From Lentisalinibacter sp964427415 (GTDB taxonomy: Bacteria > Pseudomonadota > Gammaproteobacteria > Steroidobacterales > Woeseiaceae), in contig CAYRUH010000002.1 of the NCBI GenBank assembly GCA_964427415.1, positions 62,001-126,000 on the forward strand: DNA of 64,000 nt. The letters are read 5' to 3'. The notes under the pieces are model-generated. The model searched no databases. It was not told the origin of the DNA and saw nothing but the letters and a program-made list of their open reading frames with translations. Position numbers and translations under genes: made by a program. Positions 1-8,600 of this stretch are shown in pieces (position 1 is the first letter of the stretch; every line of letters starts with the position of its first letter).

Positions 1-1
1 G

Positions 2-718
2 GAGAAGGCCAACCTGGCGGCCTATTACGGCGGCGACGACGGCCGCTCCGAGGTGCGCATGGTCATCTACGACGAGCAGGGCCGCGAGCAGCGGCGCCAG
101 TTCACCGTGCTGCGCCGGGACATCGAGGACGGCGGCGACCAGGAATTCCTGGTGGTGTTCAGCAGGCCGTCCGACGTGCGTGGCACCACCTTCCTGGTGA
201 ACAAGCACGTGGGCCGCGACGACGACCGCTGGCTGTACCTGCCGGGTCTGGATCTCGTGAAGCGCATCTCCGCGGGCGACAAGCGTACGAGCTTCGTCGG
301 CGCCCACTATTTCTACGAGGACGTCTCAGGCCGCACGCCGCAGGAGGATGAACACGAGTTCGTGGAGGAGACGGAGGACTACTACGTGCTGCGTCATATC
401 CCGAAGGATCCGGATGTCGTCGAGTTCAGGGACTACACGACCTGGATCGACAAGGAGACCTGGCTGTCGATGCGCATCGAGTACAGAAATGCTGCCGGGG
501 AGACCTACCGCAGGATCGAGGCGGCCGCTGTCGAGACCATCGAGGGTTTCCCGACCGTGACGAAGAGCCGGGTAGAGGACAAATCGCTGGGCGGCTATAC
601 GCTCATGCAGTTCCGCTACATCGACTACGACATCGGCCTGCCGGCGGATATCTTTACCGAACGTTCGCTGCGCCGCCCGCCCCGTGAGTGGCTGGAGCGC
701 ACGGAGGGCGGCAGCTGA
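2..718 (+). CDS. Outer-membrane lipoprotein-sorting (LolA-like) protein, 5' end outside window
   Basis: The reading frame is open from base 2, so the gene starts upstream of the window; at least 238 residues are visible. The sequence resembles the LolA-like family often annotated as outer membrane lipoprotein-sorting protein: YYGGDDGRSEVRM near the visible start, a WLYLPGL motif, a DYTTWIDKETW segment and a final basic stretch. Such proteins are periplasmic and commonly sit beside MMPL/RND exporters and a barrel protein; I infer the same here. The TGA stop overlaps the next ATG (TGATG), which suggests translational coupling. The cargo is unknown. Confidence 0.75.
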   Translation, partial: EKANLAAYYGGDDGRSEVRMVIYDEQGREQRRQFTVLRRDIEDGGDQEFLVVFSRPSDVRGTTFLVNKHVGRDDDRWLYLPGLDLVKRISAGDKRTSFVGAHYFYEDVSGRTPQEDEHEFVEETEDYYVLRHIPKDPDVVEFRDYTTWIDKETWLSMRIEYRNAAGETYRRIEAAAVETIEGFPTVTKSRVEDKSLGGYTLMQFRYIDYDIGLPADIFTERSLRRPPREWLERTEGGS

Positions 719-2067
719 TGCGGCGAGTCCTCGCCATCACCCTGCTGGCGGCGCTGACGCTCGTCGCGGGCGGCCTTGCGGCCCAGGAGGACGACCGGTG
801 GGTGGACCAGGCGGCGGATGAGGGCGGCGAGGACCCGTGGGCCGGCGAGAGCGGCGATGAGTGGACCGAGGACTGGGGCGACGGCTGGGAAGACGAGGGC
901 GGCGGCATCGTCGTCACCGGTTTTGCGGAGCTCGCCGCGGGAATGCGGGCCGACAGCGACGGTCCGGTGGGCCGGCGCATGACGCTGGGCGATGCCCGGC
1001 TGCGTGCCGAGGCCGAATGGATAGGGGAAGCGCTCGAGGCGAATGCCGTCGGCGACGTCTGGTACGACGGGGTGACGAGTGACCACGAGGTGGAGGTGCG
1101 GGACCTGACCGTCGCCTTCTCGCCCAAGGAGGACATCGATGTCACCGCAGGCCGCCAGGTACTTACCTGGGGCACCGGCGACCTCCTGTTCCTGAACGAC
1201 CTGTTTCCGAAGGATTTCGTGTCATTCTTCGCCGGCCGGGACGACGAGTACCTGAAGGCGCCGTCGGACACGGTGCGGGTGGGCTTCTACAATGATCTCG
1301 CCAACGTGGACGTCGCCTGGACGCCCCGCTATCAGCCCGACGAGTACCTGACCGGTCAGCGCTTCTCGTTCTTCTCGCCCCGGGCCCGCCAGGTGGTGGC
1401 GCCGGACCCGCCGATCGGGGCGGTGGAGCCGAGCCGTTACGAGTTGGCGCTCCGTCTGTACAGGATGGCGCGCGGCGTCGAATACGCTGCCTACGGCTAT
1501 CACGGCTACTTCAAGCAGCCGACGGCGGTGGACGCCGACGGCCGGCTCACCTTCGCCCCGCTGACGTCGCTCGGCGCCAGCCTGCGGTTGCCGCTGTGGT
1601 CAGGGCTCTTCAACGCGGAGTTCGCCTGGTATGACTCGCGTGACGACGGCGCCGGTGACGATCCGACGGTTCCCAACAGCCAGGTGCGCTTCCTGGCCGG
1701 ATTCGAACGGGAGCTCGTGGCCAGTTTCACCGCCGGCTTCCAGTACTACGTGGAATACACCCGTGACCACGACGCGCTGATCGCGAGCTCGCCGGCGCCG
1801 CAGTTCGAGCCCGAGGAATACCGGCAGGTGCTCACGAACCGGCTGACTTACCGCATCGCCCAGGATCGCTGGACGCTGTCCCTGTTCACGTTTCTCTCGC
1901 CCTCGGACGAGGACTTCTACCTGCGCCCGTCGGTGACCTTCCGCCAGAGCGACGAATGGCAGCTCAGCGCCGGGGGCAACTGGTTCGGCGGCCGGGACGA
2001 TCACACGTTCTTCGGTCAGCTCGAAGACAACAGCAATCTTTACGTGCGTATCCGCTACAACTACTGA
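718..2067 (+). CDS. Outer-membrane beta-barrel protein (porin/DUF1302-like)
   Basis: 449 residues. The ATG at 718 is chosen because it overlaps the previous stop and opens directly into a signal peptide (MRRVLAITLLAALTLVAGG, cleavage near GLAAQ). A short acidic, Trp-rich linker follows, then alternating hydrophobic/polar strands. The protein ends in aromatic-rich YVRIRYNY, the usual C-terminal signature of an outer-membrane barrel. The motif DVTAGRQVLTWGTGD resembles DUF1302/alginate-export-like barrels. Coupling to the LolA-like gene suggests a partner of an exporter encoded upstream. The substrate cannot be read from sequence. Confidence 0.72.
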   Translation: MRRVLAITLLAALTLVAGGLAAQEDDRWVDQAADEGGEDPWAGESGDEWTEDWGDGWEDEGGGIVVTGFAELAAGMRADSDGPVGRRMTLGDARLRAEAEWIGEALEANAVGDVWYDGVTSDHEVEVRDLTVAFSPKEDIDVTAGRQVLTWGTGDLLFLNDLFPKDFVSFFAGRDDEYLKAPSDTVRVGFYNDLANVDVAWTPRYQPDEYLTGQRFSFFSPRARQVVAPDPPIGAVEPSRYELALRLYRMARGVEYAAYGYHGYFKQPTAVDADGRLTFAPLTSLGASLRLPLWSGLFNAEFAWYDSRDDGAGDDPTVPNSQVRFLAGFERELVASFTAGFQYYVEYTRDHDALIASSPAPQFEPEEYRQVLTNRLTYRIAQDRWTLSLFTFLSPSDEDFYLRPSVTFRQSDEWQLSAGGNWFGGRDDHTFFGQLEDNSNLYVRIRYNY

Positions 2068-2099
2068 TTTACCATTGAATCACTACAGGAGGAGAAATC

Positions 2100-2309
2100 A
2101 TGTCCGTGGAAAAAGGCATCTTCGCATTTGCAGGCTTCATGGTCCTGCTGTCGGTCTTTCTGACCTACTTCGTCCATCCCTGGTTCGTCTGGCTCACCGT
2201 CTTCGTGGGCGCGAACCTGCTGCAGAGCGCCTTCACCGGCTTCTGCCCGGCCGCGATGGTGATGCACAAGCTCGGCATGCGCACCGAGAAGGAACTGGCA
2301 ACAACATGA
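2100..2309 (+). CDS. DUF2892-type small inner-membrane protein
   Basis: 69 residues with a clear AGGAGG ribosome site 6-7 bases before the ATG. It has two predicted membrane segments (about 7-27 and 30-48) and the FTGFCPA motif characteristic of the DUF2892/YgaP-like inner-membrane domain. In YgaP that domain follows a rhodanese; here it stands alone. The stop overlaps the start of the following haem lipoprotein (ATGA), so the two are probably co-translated. Function unknown; a role near redox or sulfur chemistry is inferred only from family context. Confidence 0.75.
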   Translation: MSVEKGIFAFAGFMVLLSVFLTYFVHPWFVWLTVFVGANLLQSAFTGFCPAAMVMHKLGMRTEKELATT

Positions 2310-2926
2310 AAGGTGCCGGACCGAACTTTTGCAACTTTTCCAACTTGTTTGCCCGGCGCGCCGGCCGTCTGACCGGCGCCCTGGCGGTTGCGGCTCTGGT
2401 CACCGCTTGCGGCGCTGAACCGCCGGCGGAGCCATCAGCAACCGAGGTGTCGCCGCAGAAGGTGGAGAAAGCCCAGGCGGCCGCCGCCGAACTCGGCAAG
2501 CGACTCAAGTCCCGGCTGACCGAGGCCATCGGCAGCGAGGGCCCCGTCGCGGCCATCCGCGTGTGTTCGGAGGAAGCGTCGGAGATCGCGCGCGAGGTCT
2601 CGGCGGGTGCCGGTCTCACGGTGTCGCGCACCAGCCTGAAGACGCGCAACCCGGCCAACGCGCCGGATGCCCGTGAGCGAGCCGTGCTCGAGCTGTGGCA
2701 CAACAAGGTCGAGGCCGGCACGCCGGCTGGCGCGCTGGAGCCCTTCGCGAGTGACGGCGGTGATTTCCTCTGGATGAAGCCCATCGTCGTCGAGCCGCCG
2801 TGCCTGATGTGCCACGGCAGTGACGTTCCGGAGGCCGTCGCCGACGCGATCGCGGAGCGCTACCCACAGGACCGCGCCACCGGTTACAGTGCCGGTGACC
2901 TCCGCGGTGCCTTTGTCGTGCGCTGA
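2306..2926 (+). CDS. DUF3365/Tll0287-like mono-haem c-type lipoprotein
   Basis: 206 residues. One CxxCH haem site is visible (C166, C169, H170, in PPCLMCHG), with the conserved upstream region typical of the Tll0287-like/DUF3365 haem family, which has sensory or electron-transfer roles. A lipobox (ALVTAC) puts the lipidated Cys near residue 34, giving a membrane-anchored periplasmic protein. The first ~15 residues before the hydrophobic core are encoded by a dispersed repeat that also occurs in intergenic DNA near 39.2 and 42.6 kb, so the present N-terminus looks acquired. A TTG at 2344 is an alternative start. Confidence 0.72.
   Translation: MKGAGPNFCNFSNLFARRAGRLTGALAVAALVTACGAEPPAEPSATEVSPQKVEKAQAAAAELGKRLKSRLTEAIGSEGPVAAIRVCSEEASEIAREVSAGAGLTVSRTSLKTRNPANAPDARERAVLELWHNKVEAGTPAGALEPFASDGGDFLWMKPIVVEPPCLMCHGSDVPEAVADAIAERYPQDRATGYSAGDLRGAFVVR
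2311..2347 (+). repeat. Dispersed repeat, copy 1 (GGTGCCGGACCGAACTTTT family)
   Basis: AGGTGCCGGACCGAACTTTT followed by CAACTT-type units. Near-identical copies lie at 39174, 39229 and, inverted, at 42604-42649. This copy is translated as the N-terminus of the haem lipoprotein; the others lie at gene 3' ends. Confidence 0.8.
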
Positions 2927-3026
2927 GCGTAAGGCAGGGAACCACTTCAAACCCGCAACGCCGGGCCGCAATGACACACAAACAGACAAACCCATAAACA
3001 GACAACTGAACAAACAGGAGAATCAC

Positions 3027-3803
3027 ATGCCTGCAGGGAAAGCGCTGATCGTCACCGCGGCATTGCTGATGGCCGCGACGATGGCAGTACCCGCGACGAC
3101 TGCGGCCGAGACTACCCGCATCCCAGTGCACATCCTGTCCCAGGACGCCAAGCTGATCGGCAGCGGCGTCGGCGGTGTCTGGGTGACGGTCACCGACACG
3201 GCGACCGGCGAGGTGCTCGCCCAGGGCGTGCACCAGGGTGCCACCGGCGACACACGCAAGATCATGCGGCTGGATCCGCAGAAGCGGAATACGGTGCTGT
3301 TCGACACCGAGGGCGCTGCGCTCTTCATGGCGGAATTCGAAATCGATGAGCCGACGGTCGTGCGCATCAGCGCGACCGGACCCCTCGGCAACCCGGATGC
3401 GAGCATGCGTGCCACGACCGAAATGCTGGTCACGCCAGGCGCCGCGGTCACCGGCGACGGCGTCATGCTCACGCTGCACGGCCTGAATATCGAGGTGCTG
3501 GAGTCGGCCGCCGCCAGTGCCGGCGAGCCCGTCCGGGTCCTGGCCAACGTGGGCATGATGTGCGGCTGTCCGCTGACGCCGGGCGGCCTGTGGGATGCCG
3601 ACAGCGTCACCCTCACCGCTCGTCTGCTGCGCGACGGCGACGTGGTCGCCGAGGGGAAACTCGCCTACGCCGGCGAGCCCAGCCGCTTCGCGGGTGCGGT
3701 TACGCCACCCGAGGCGGGTGCCTACGTACTGGAGGTGCTGGGCGAGCAGCCGTCCAGGGCCAACTTCGGCCGCGCACGCCTGCCGCTCGCGATCGGCGAC
3801 TGA
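3027..3803 (+). CDS. Exported protein of unknown function
   Basis: 258 residues. The ATG at 3027 is preceded by AGGAG and opens a signal peptide (hydrophobic stretch about 6-22, cleavage near TTAAE). The mature part looks like two beta-sandwich-like halves (GVWVTVTDTATGEVLAQG; then VTLTARLLRDGDVVAEGKL) and contains an unusual MMCGCPLTPGG segment that could bind a metal. I do not recognise a named family. It follows the haem lipoprotein by 100 bases and could belong to the same envelope or redox operon. Confidence 0.6.
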   Translation: MPAGKALIVTAALLMAATMAVPATTAAETTRIPVHILSQDAKLIGSGVGGVWVTVTDTATGEVLAQGVHQGATGDTRKIMRLDPQKRNTVLFDTEGAALFMAEFEIDEPTVVRISATGPLGNPDASMRATTEMLVTPGAAVTGDGVMLTLHGLNIEVLESAAASAGEPVRVLANVGMMCGCPLTPGGLWDADSVTLTARLLRDGDVVAEGKLAYAGEPSRFAGAVTPPEAGAYVLEVLGEQPSRANFGRARLPLAIGD

Positions 3804-3820
3804 CGGTATTCCGGCAATTA

Positions 3821-3857
3821 GGGGACGGACACCGATTCAGTTAGGGTGACCGTTCCC
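3821..3857. terminator. REP-like hairpin between convergent genes
   Basis: GGGGACGGACACC (3821-3833) pairs with GGTGACCGTTCCC (3845-3857), 11 of 13 positions, around an 11-base loop. It lies between two genes that converge (ends at 3803 and 3871), so it may act as a bidirectional terminator. The GGGGACGGACACC motif resembles common gammaproteobacterial REP-like elements. Confidence 0.5.
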
Positions 3858-3870
3858 GAATTTCCATGAT

Positions 3871-5742
3871 TCAGGCTGCGCGGAGGACGCGGCCGCACTT
3901 CTCCCTGCCGAATACCGGCGTGTACTCATCGTCCTGCCATAGCACACGTCCGCCGATGATCACCCACGGCACCACGCCGTCGGAGCGGTTCACGAGCTGG
4001 CTGTGCTCGAAGTCCTCCCGGTAGACGCTGCGGATATTGGCCTCCGCGTCGTAGCCCGTCAGAGCCTGCGGATCGACGACGGTGATGTCGGCCGCCGAGC
4101 CCGCGTCGATGCGCCCGGCCGCGATGCCGAAGAACGCTGCCGGGTCCCGGGTGAGCCGCCGCACCATATAAGCCACGCCCTCGTCACCCTCGGCAGAGGC
4201 CAGCTGCAGCGCCCGCAGGTTGCAGTCGTAGAACGCCATGTTGGTGAGATGGGCGCCTGAATCGTTGAACCCGGGCAGCAGCTTCGGATGCATGATGAGC
4301 TTGCGGGTCGTCTCCGCATCCCGGTTGGCTGTCACCATGTGCCAGTAAAGGTCCGTGTCGTAGCTCTTCAACAGATGCAGGAAGAAATCCGCGTCGTCCC
4401 GGATCGGGTCCGGGAACGCGGCGAACGCTTCGCTCTCGTCCTCCGATCGGGCCGCCGAGCGATCGCCTGTCTGCCAGCTCACGAGCCGCTCGTGGATTTC
4501 GGACATCGGCTCACCGGACCACTGCGGCACCGGGCAGTTCTCCACCACCATATCCTCCAGCGAGCGGCTGAACGCCAGGTCCTCGCGCTTCAGCCGCCGC
4601 TTGATGGCGTCCAGGCCGAAACCGGTCTTGCCTTTGTGCCACATGTCGCGGAAGTCACGCACGAACAGAGGGTCTGCCAGCAGCGCGCGGCGGGCCTCCC
4701 GATCCTCGAGATCCGTCATGTTCAGCTGTCGCAGCACGGGTATCTCCTCGAAGATCGGGTTGATAGGACCCTCGGACCAAATCTTGAACCGGCCGGCCAA
4801 CGCCTGCAGGGCGAAGCGCCCTTTGACCGCGCGGGAGTTCAGCAGTCGCGCGAGCAGCATGCCCAGCTTGGCGATGCCCCGGTTTGTGGCTACGTCCAGC
4901 GCCGCCACCACGGTCGTCTTCAGCGGCTTGCCGTGCAGCCGGCCGCTGGTGAGCATCAGGTTCCTGATCGTCTGCCCCACGCTGTCCTTCGGCGGCGTGG
5001 CCTGCCACACCCGGTCGTGGCGGCGCACGATCGCCGTGAGCCGCTTCAGCTCGCCATAGCTGCCGTACTGGGTGGGTATCTTGCGGTCGCGGTGCGGATC
5101 ATTGGCGAGATAGTGGAACGGCAGGGCATCGGTGGAAAAGCCCGCGTAGCCCTGGCGCATGCCCTTGTCCAGCAACGCGGCCATCTCGTCGAGTTCGGCG
5201 CCAGTGGGATCGCGGCTGATGCTCTGCTCGAGGCCCATCACCTCGATGCGCAGCATGGAGTGCGGAATCATCGTCACGATGTTTGCACCGAGGGGCAGCG
5301 AATCCAGATGCTCCAGGTAGGCGCCGCTGTCGTGCCAGTCGGCCTGGTCCGCGACCTTGCAGAGCACGTGCTTCGGCACGTTCTCCACCCGTGCGAAACA
5401 GTCCACCAGCGGGTCCGTACCGTCGCCGCGCTGGTTGCCGAAGGCGAGACCCAGACTGCAGTTCGCAACCACCACGGTGGTTGTACCGTGGCGCACGGCC
5501 TCCGGCAGGCCGGGGGCGATCTCCACTTCCAGATCGAAGTGGGTGTGGATGTCGAGCAGGCCGGGCATCAGCCACTTGCCTTCGGCATCGATCACCTCGG
5601 CTGCGCCGGTGGTCGGCAGACCCACCCCTCGAGCCGCGATGCGGCCGTCGCGCACGGCGACGTCCTCCACCCGCGGCGGCTCTCCCGAGCCGTCGAACAC
5701 CTTGGCGCCCCGGATCAGCAGGTCCCAGAACTCATCGGTCAC
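3871..5742 (-). CDS. N-acyl-D-amino-acid deacylase family amidohydrolase
   Basis: 623 residues from a GTG start at 5742, chosen because GGGGAGG lies about 8 bases upstream; a longer ATG start at 5787 has no such site. Amidohydrolase-3/D-aminoacylase features: the metal motif DIHTHFD, ANCSLGLAFGN near the start of the barrel, NDSGAHLTNMAFYD and a C-terminal small beta domain (GVVPWVIIGGRVLWQD). Members hydrolyse N-acyl-D-amino acids or related cyclic amides with a metal in a TIM barrel. The substrate is not determined. It is followed by an alpha/beta hydrolase on the same strand (54-base gap), a probable two-gene unit. Confidence 0.78.
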   Translation of the reverse strand: MTDEFWDLLIRGAKVFDGSGEPPRVEDVAVRDGRIAARGVGLPTTGAAEVIDAEGKWLMPGLLDIHTHFDLEVEIAPGLPEAVRHGTTTVVVANCSLGLAFGNQRGDGTDPLVDCFARVENVPKHVLCKVADQADWHDSGAYLEHLDSLPLGANIVTMIPHSMLRIEVMGLEQSISRDPTGAELDEMAALLDKGMRQGYAGFSTDALPFHYLANDPHRDRKIPTQYGSYGELKRLTAIVRRHDRVWQATPPKDSVGQTIRNLMLTSGRLHGKPLKTTVVAALDVATNRGIAKLGMLLARLLNSRAVKGRFALQALAGRFKIWSEGPINPIFEEIPVLRQLNMTDLEDREARRALLADPLFVRDFRDMWHKGKTGFGLDAIKRRLKREDLAFSRSLEDMVVENCPVPQWSGEPMSEIHERLVSWQTGDRSAARSEDESEAFAAFPDPIRDDADFFLHLLKSYDTDLYWHMVTANRDAETTRKLIMHPKLLPGFNDSGAHLTNMAFYDCNLRALQLASAEGDEGVAYMVRRLTRDPAAFFGIAAGRIDAGSAADITVVDPQALTGYDAEANIRSVYREDFEHSQLVNRSDGVVPWVIIGGRVLWQDDEYTPVFGREKCGRVLRAA

Positions 5743-5796
5743 CGGTGATTCCTCCCCTGTACAGGCAATGTCGGTAGCGGACGCCATGCTTGCCGG

Positions 5797-6693
5797 TCAT
5801 GCATTCTCACCGCTACCGAAGTGCGCATCAAGAAACGCCCGGTAGTCGGCCAGAACCTCTTCCGGCGCCTCCACCTGGGGGTAGTGGCCGATCCGCGGCA
5901 GCTCCACGATGTTCTGCTGGCTCACGAGTTCCCGGTAGCGGGCCACCATGTGCGCGCCGGAGACCGGATCCATGGAGCCGTTGATGAGCTGGATGGGGAT
6001 CGCGGCCGTCCGCAACGCCTGTACCCAGCGCTCCCGATGGCGGCGGCGATCGCGGATGTAGCGGATGAGGCGATGGGCGATATGGTCGCCGCGGTTTTCG
6101 GTGATCAGGGTCCAGAAGGCGTCCAGCTGCTCCGGCGACGGCGGCGTCTGCGGCCCGAAAACGGCGCGCAGGTTGCGTTCCAGCGTGCCGCGGCTCATCA
6201 GCCGGCCGATCACCGCGCCCAGCGGGCCGTGCAGCAGCTTCTGGGAGAGCCGAGCGCGGTGGGTCTCCGGGAACAGGCCGCCGTTCAGCAGGCAGAGCGA
6301 AAGCCATTGGCGTTCCTCGCGGGGCTTCGCGTTGTCGCGGGCCAGCATCTCCTGGGCCACAGAGTCGCCGTAGTCGTGGGCCATGACGTGGAAGCGCCGT
6401 ATGCCGAGTTCGGCGATCACGTCTTCCAGCAGGTCGGCCTGCTCGTGGATGGAGTAATCGTGCCGCCTGGGCTTGTCGGAGAAACCGAAGCCGAGCATGT
6501 CCGGCGCCAGGAGCCGGCAGTCGGCCTCGAGGCCGGAGAAGAGACGGTGGAAATCCCAGCCTGCCGTGGGGAAACCGTGGATGAAGAAGATGGTGCGCGC
6601 CCTGTCCCCGGCCGGGTCGGTATCCATCAGGAACAGCTCGTAGCCGCCGGCCTTCACGCGGCGGCCGCGGTGCTGCCATTCGTCCAGATCCAT
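5797..6693 (-). CDS. Alpha/beta hydrolase (haloalkane dehalogenase/epoxide hydrolase-like)
   Basis: 298 residues from the ATG at 6693, which follows GGGGAGAGC; a start at 6711 adds six residues without support. The oxyanion motif HGFPTAGWDF is followed by a nucleophile elbow HDYGD, where the central Asp (D107) replaces the usual Ser. This is the pattern of haloalkane dehalogenases and epoxide hydrolases. Catalytic acid candidate is the Asp of NGSMDPVSG; catalytic His lies in IGHYPQVEAP. No signal peptide, so cytosolic. The substrate is unknown. Confidence 0.78.
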   Translation of the reverse strand: MDLDEWQHRGRRVKAGGYELFLMDTDPAGDRARTIFFIHGFPTAGWDFHRLFSGLEADCRLLAPDMLGFGFSDKPRRHDYSIHEQADLLEDVIAELGIRRFHVMAHDYGDSVAQEMLARDNAKPREERQWLSLCLLNGGLFPETHRARLSQKLLHGPLGAVIGRLMSRGTLERNLRAVFGPQTPPSPEQLDAFWTLITENRGDHIAHRLIRYIRDRRRHRERWVQALRTAAIPIQLINGSMDPVSGAHMVARYRELVSQQNIVELPRIGHYPQVEAPEEVLADYRAFLDAHFGSGENA

Positions 6694-6811
6694 GCTCTCT
6701 CCCCGGCGCATCGTTATCGTCGGTCGGGGATGCTACAGCATCCTGCCGCGTTATACTGAGAGGCTGCACCGACCCGCATGGCCGCCCGACGGCGCCAGGA
6801 GATCGCCTTAC

Positions 6812-8599
6812 ATGTTCCCACGCCCGCTCGCACGCCTCGCTCTTACCCTCGCCGCTGCGGTTCTCGCCGCGGCTCCGGCCATCGACGCCCGGGAGTCGGC
6901 GGGGGAACCCATCATCCGCTACGACGCCATCCATCACCCGGTGATTGATGCCGAGGGCATGGTGGGCACCCAGAACGCCATCGCCACCGAGGTGGGCGCG
7001 CGCATCCTCGCCGCCGGCGGCAATGCCGTGGACGCGGCCGTGGCGGTGGGATTCACCCTGGCGGTGACGCTGCCTCGCGCCGGCAATCTCGGCGGCGGCG
7101 GTTTCATGCTGGTGCATCTCGCCGGGGAGGAGCGCACGGTGGCCATCGACTATCGGGAGATGGCACCCGCCGCGGCAGGCCGGGACATGTACCTGGATGC
7201 CGAGGGCAACGTGGACAAGGAGGCGTCGCGGTTCAGCCATCGCGCCTCGGGCGTGCCGGGGACGGTGGCGGGGATGCACCACGCCCTGACGCGCTACGGC
7301 ACGATGTCCTGGCCGGAGGTGATCGCGCCCGCCATCGAACTCGCGCGCGACGGTTTCCTGGTCAGTCACGACATGGCCTGGAGCCTGCAGCGCTGGGGCG
7401 AGCGGCTCGTGCGCCATCCGGCGACGGCGGCGACCTACTTCAAAGCCGACGGCAGCGCCTGGCAGCGCGGCGAGCGATTTCGCCAGCCGGATCTGGCCGC
7501 CTCGCTGGCACTGATCGCCCGCGAGGGGCCGGCCGCGTTCTACGAGGGCGCGATCGCGGAGAAGATCGCCGCCGAGATGCAGGCGAACGGCGGGCTGATC
7601 GGCCTCGAGGACCTGGCCGGGTACCGGGTGATCGAGCGCGCACCGGTGGTCGGTGAATACCGGGGACACCGGGTAGCACTGATGCCGCCGCCGAGCTCCG
7701 GGGGCGTGCACGTCGTGCAGATGCTGAACGTGCTCGAGCGCTTCCCGGTCGCGGACCTGGGCTACGGCAGCGCCGACGGCCTGCACCTGTTGGCCGAGGT
7801 CATGCGCCGGGCCTACGCCGACCGCGCGAAGCACCTTGGCGACCCGGACTTTTACGACGTGCCGCTCGACTGGCTCACCGGGAAGGCCTACGCGAAGCAG
7901 CTGGCGGGCGCCATAGACATGACGAAGGCGACGCCCTCCACCGAGATCCGCCCGGGTACTGCGCCGCCGCCGGAGAGCCGGGACACCACCCACTACTCGG
8001 TCATGGACGCCGACGGTAATGCGGTGGCCAACACCTACACGCTGAATTTCTCCTACGGCTCCGGCATCACCATTCCCGGCACTGGCATCCTGATGAACAA
8101 CGAGATGGACGATTTCTCGGCCAAACCCGGCGTGCCGAACGCTTTCGGCCTGCTGGGCGGCGAGGCGAACGCCATCGAGCCGGGCAAGCGGCCGCTGTCG
8201 TCCATGACACCGACCCTGGTCTTCAGGGACGGCGAGCCGCTGCTCGCCACCGGCACGCCCGGCGGCAGCCGCATCATCACCACCGTGCTGCAGCAGCTGG
8301 TGAACGTGATCGACCACGGCATGGGGATTGCCGATGCGACCCACGCCCCCCGGGTGCATCACCAGTGGATGCCGGACGTGCTGGGCATCGAGCCCGGCTT
8401 CAGCCCGGACACGCTGGCGCTGCTGCGCGGCCGCGGCCACGAGCTGGCAGATGCCCGCTGGTCCATGGGCAGCCTGCAGTCGGTGATGTACCGGGACGGC
8501 TACTTCTACGGCGTCTCCGATCCGCGTCGGCCCGACGCGGCCAGCATGGGCCCGGCCCTGGTGCGCTGCCTTGCCGCCGGCCAGGCCTGCGTGCACTGA
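6812..8599 (+). CDS. ggt: Gamma-glutamyltransferase, periplasmic
   Basis: 595 residues from the ATG at 6812, preceded by CAGGAGA and opening a signal peptide ending near AAPAIDA. Gamma-glutamyltransferase is made as a precursor that cleaves itself before a Thr; the motif TTHYSVMDADGNAV is present with the nucleophile at T392. Other family blocks: NAVDAAVAVGFTLAV, NLGGGGFMLVH, PPPSSGGVHVVQML, NNEMDDFSAKPG and GTPGGSRI. It transfers or hydrolyses gamma-glutamyl groups of glutathione in the periplasm. The next gene, typA, starts one base after the stop. Confidence 0.93.
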   Translation: MFPRPLARLALTLAAAVLAAAPAIDARESAGEPIIRYDAIHHPVIDAEGMVGTQNAIATEVGARILAAGGNAVDAAVAVGFTLAVTLPRAGNLGGGGFMLVHLAGEERTVAIDYREMAPAAAGRDMYLDAEGNVDKEASRFSHRASGVPGTVAGMHHALTRYGTMSWPEVIAPAIELARDGFLVSHDMAWSLQRWGERLVRHPATAATYFKADGSAWQRGERFRQPDLAASLALIAREGPAAFYEGAIAEKIAAEMQANGGLIGLEDLAGYRVIERAPVVGEYRGHRVALMPPPSSGGVHVVQMLNVLERFPVADLGYGSADGLHLLAEVMRRAYADRAKHLGDPDFYDVPLDWLTGKAYAKQLAGAIDMTKATPSTEIRPGTAPPPESRDTTHYSVMDADGNAVANTYTLNFSYGSGITIPGTGILMNNEMDDFSAKPGVPNAFGLLGGEANAIEPGKRPLSSMTPTLVFRDGEPLLATGTPGGSRIITTVLQQLVNVIDHGMGIADATHAPRVHHQWMPDVLGIEPGFSPDTLALLRGRGHELADARWSMGSLQSVMYRDGYFYGVSDPRRPDAASMGPALVRCLAAGQACVH

Positions 8600-8600
8600 A

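Noticed and set aside
4288..5748. 486-codon plus-strand open frame opposite the amidohydrolase
   Set aside because: Antisense shadow; the minus-strand frame carries the conserved metal-binding motif.
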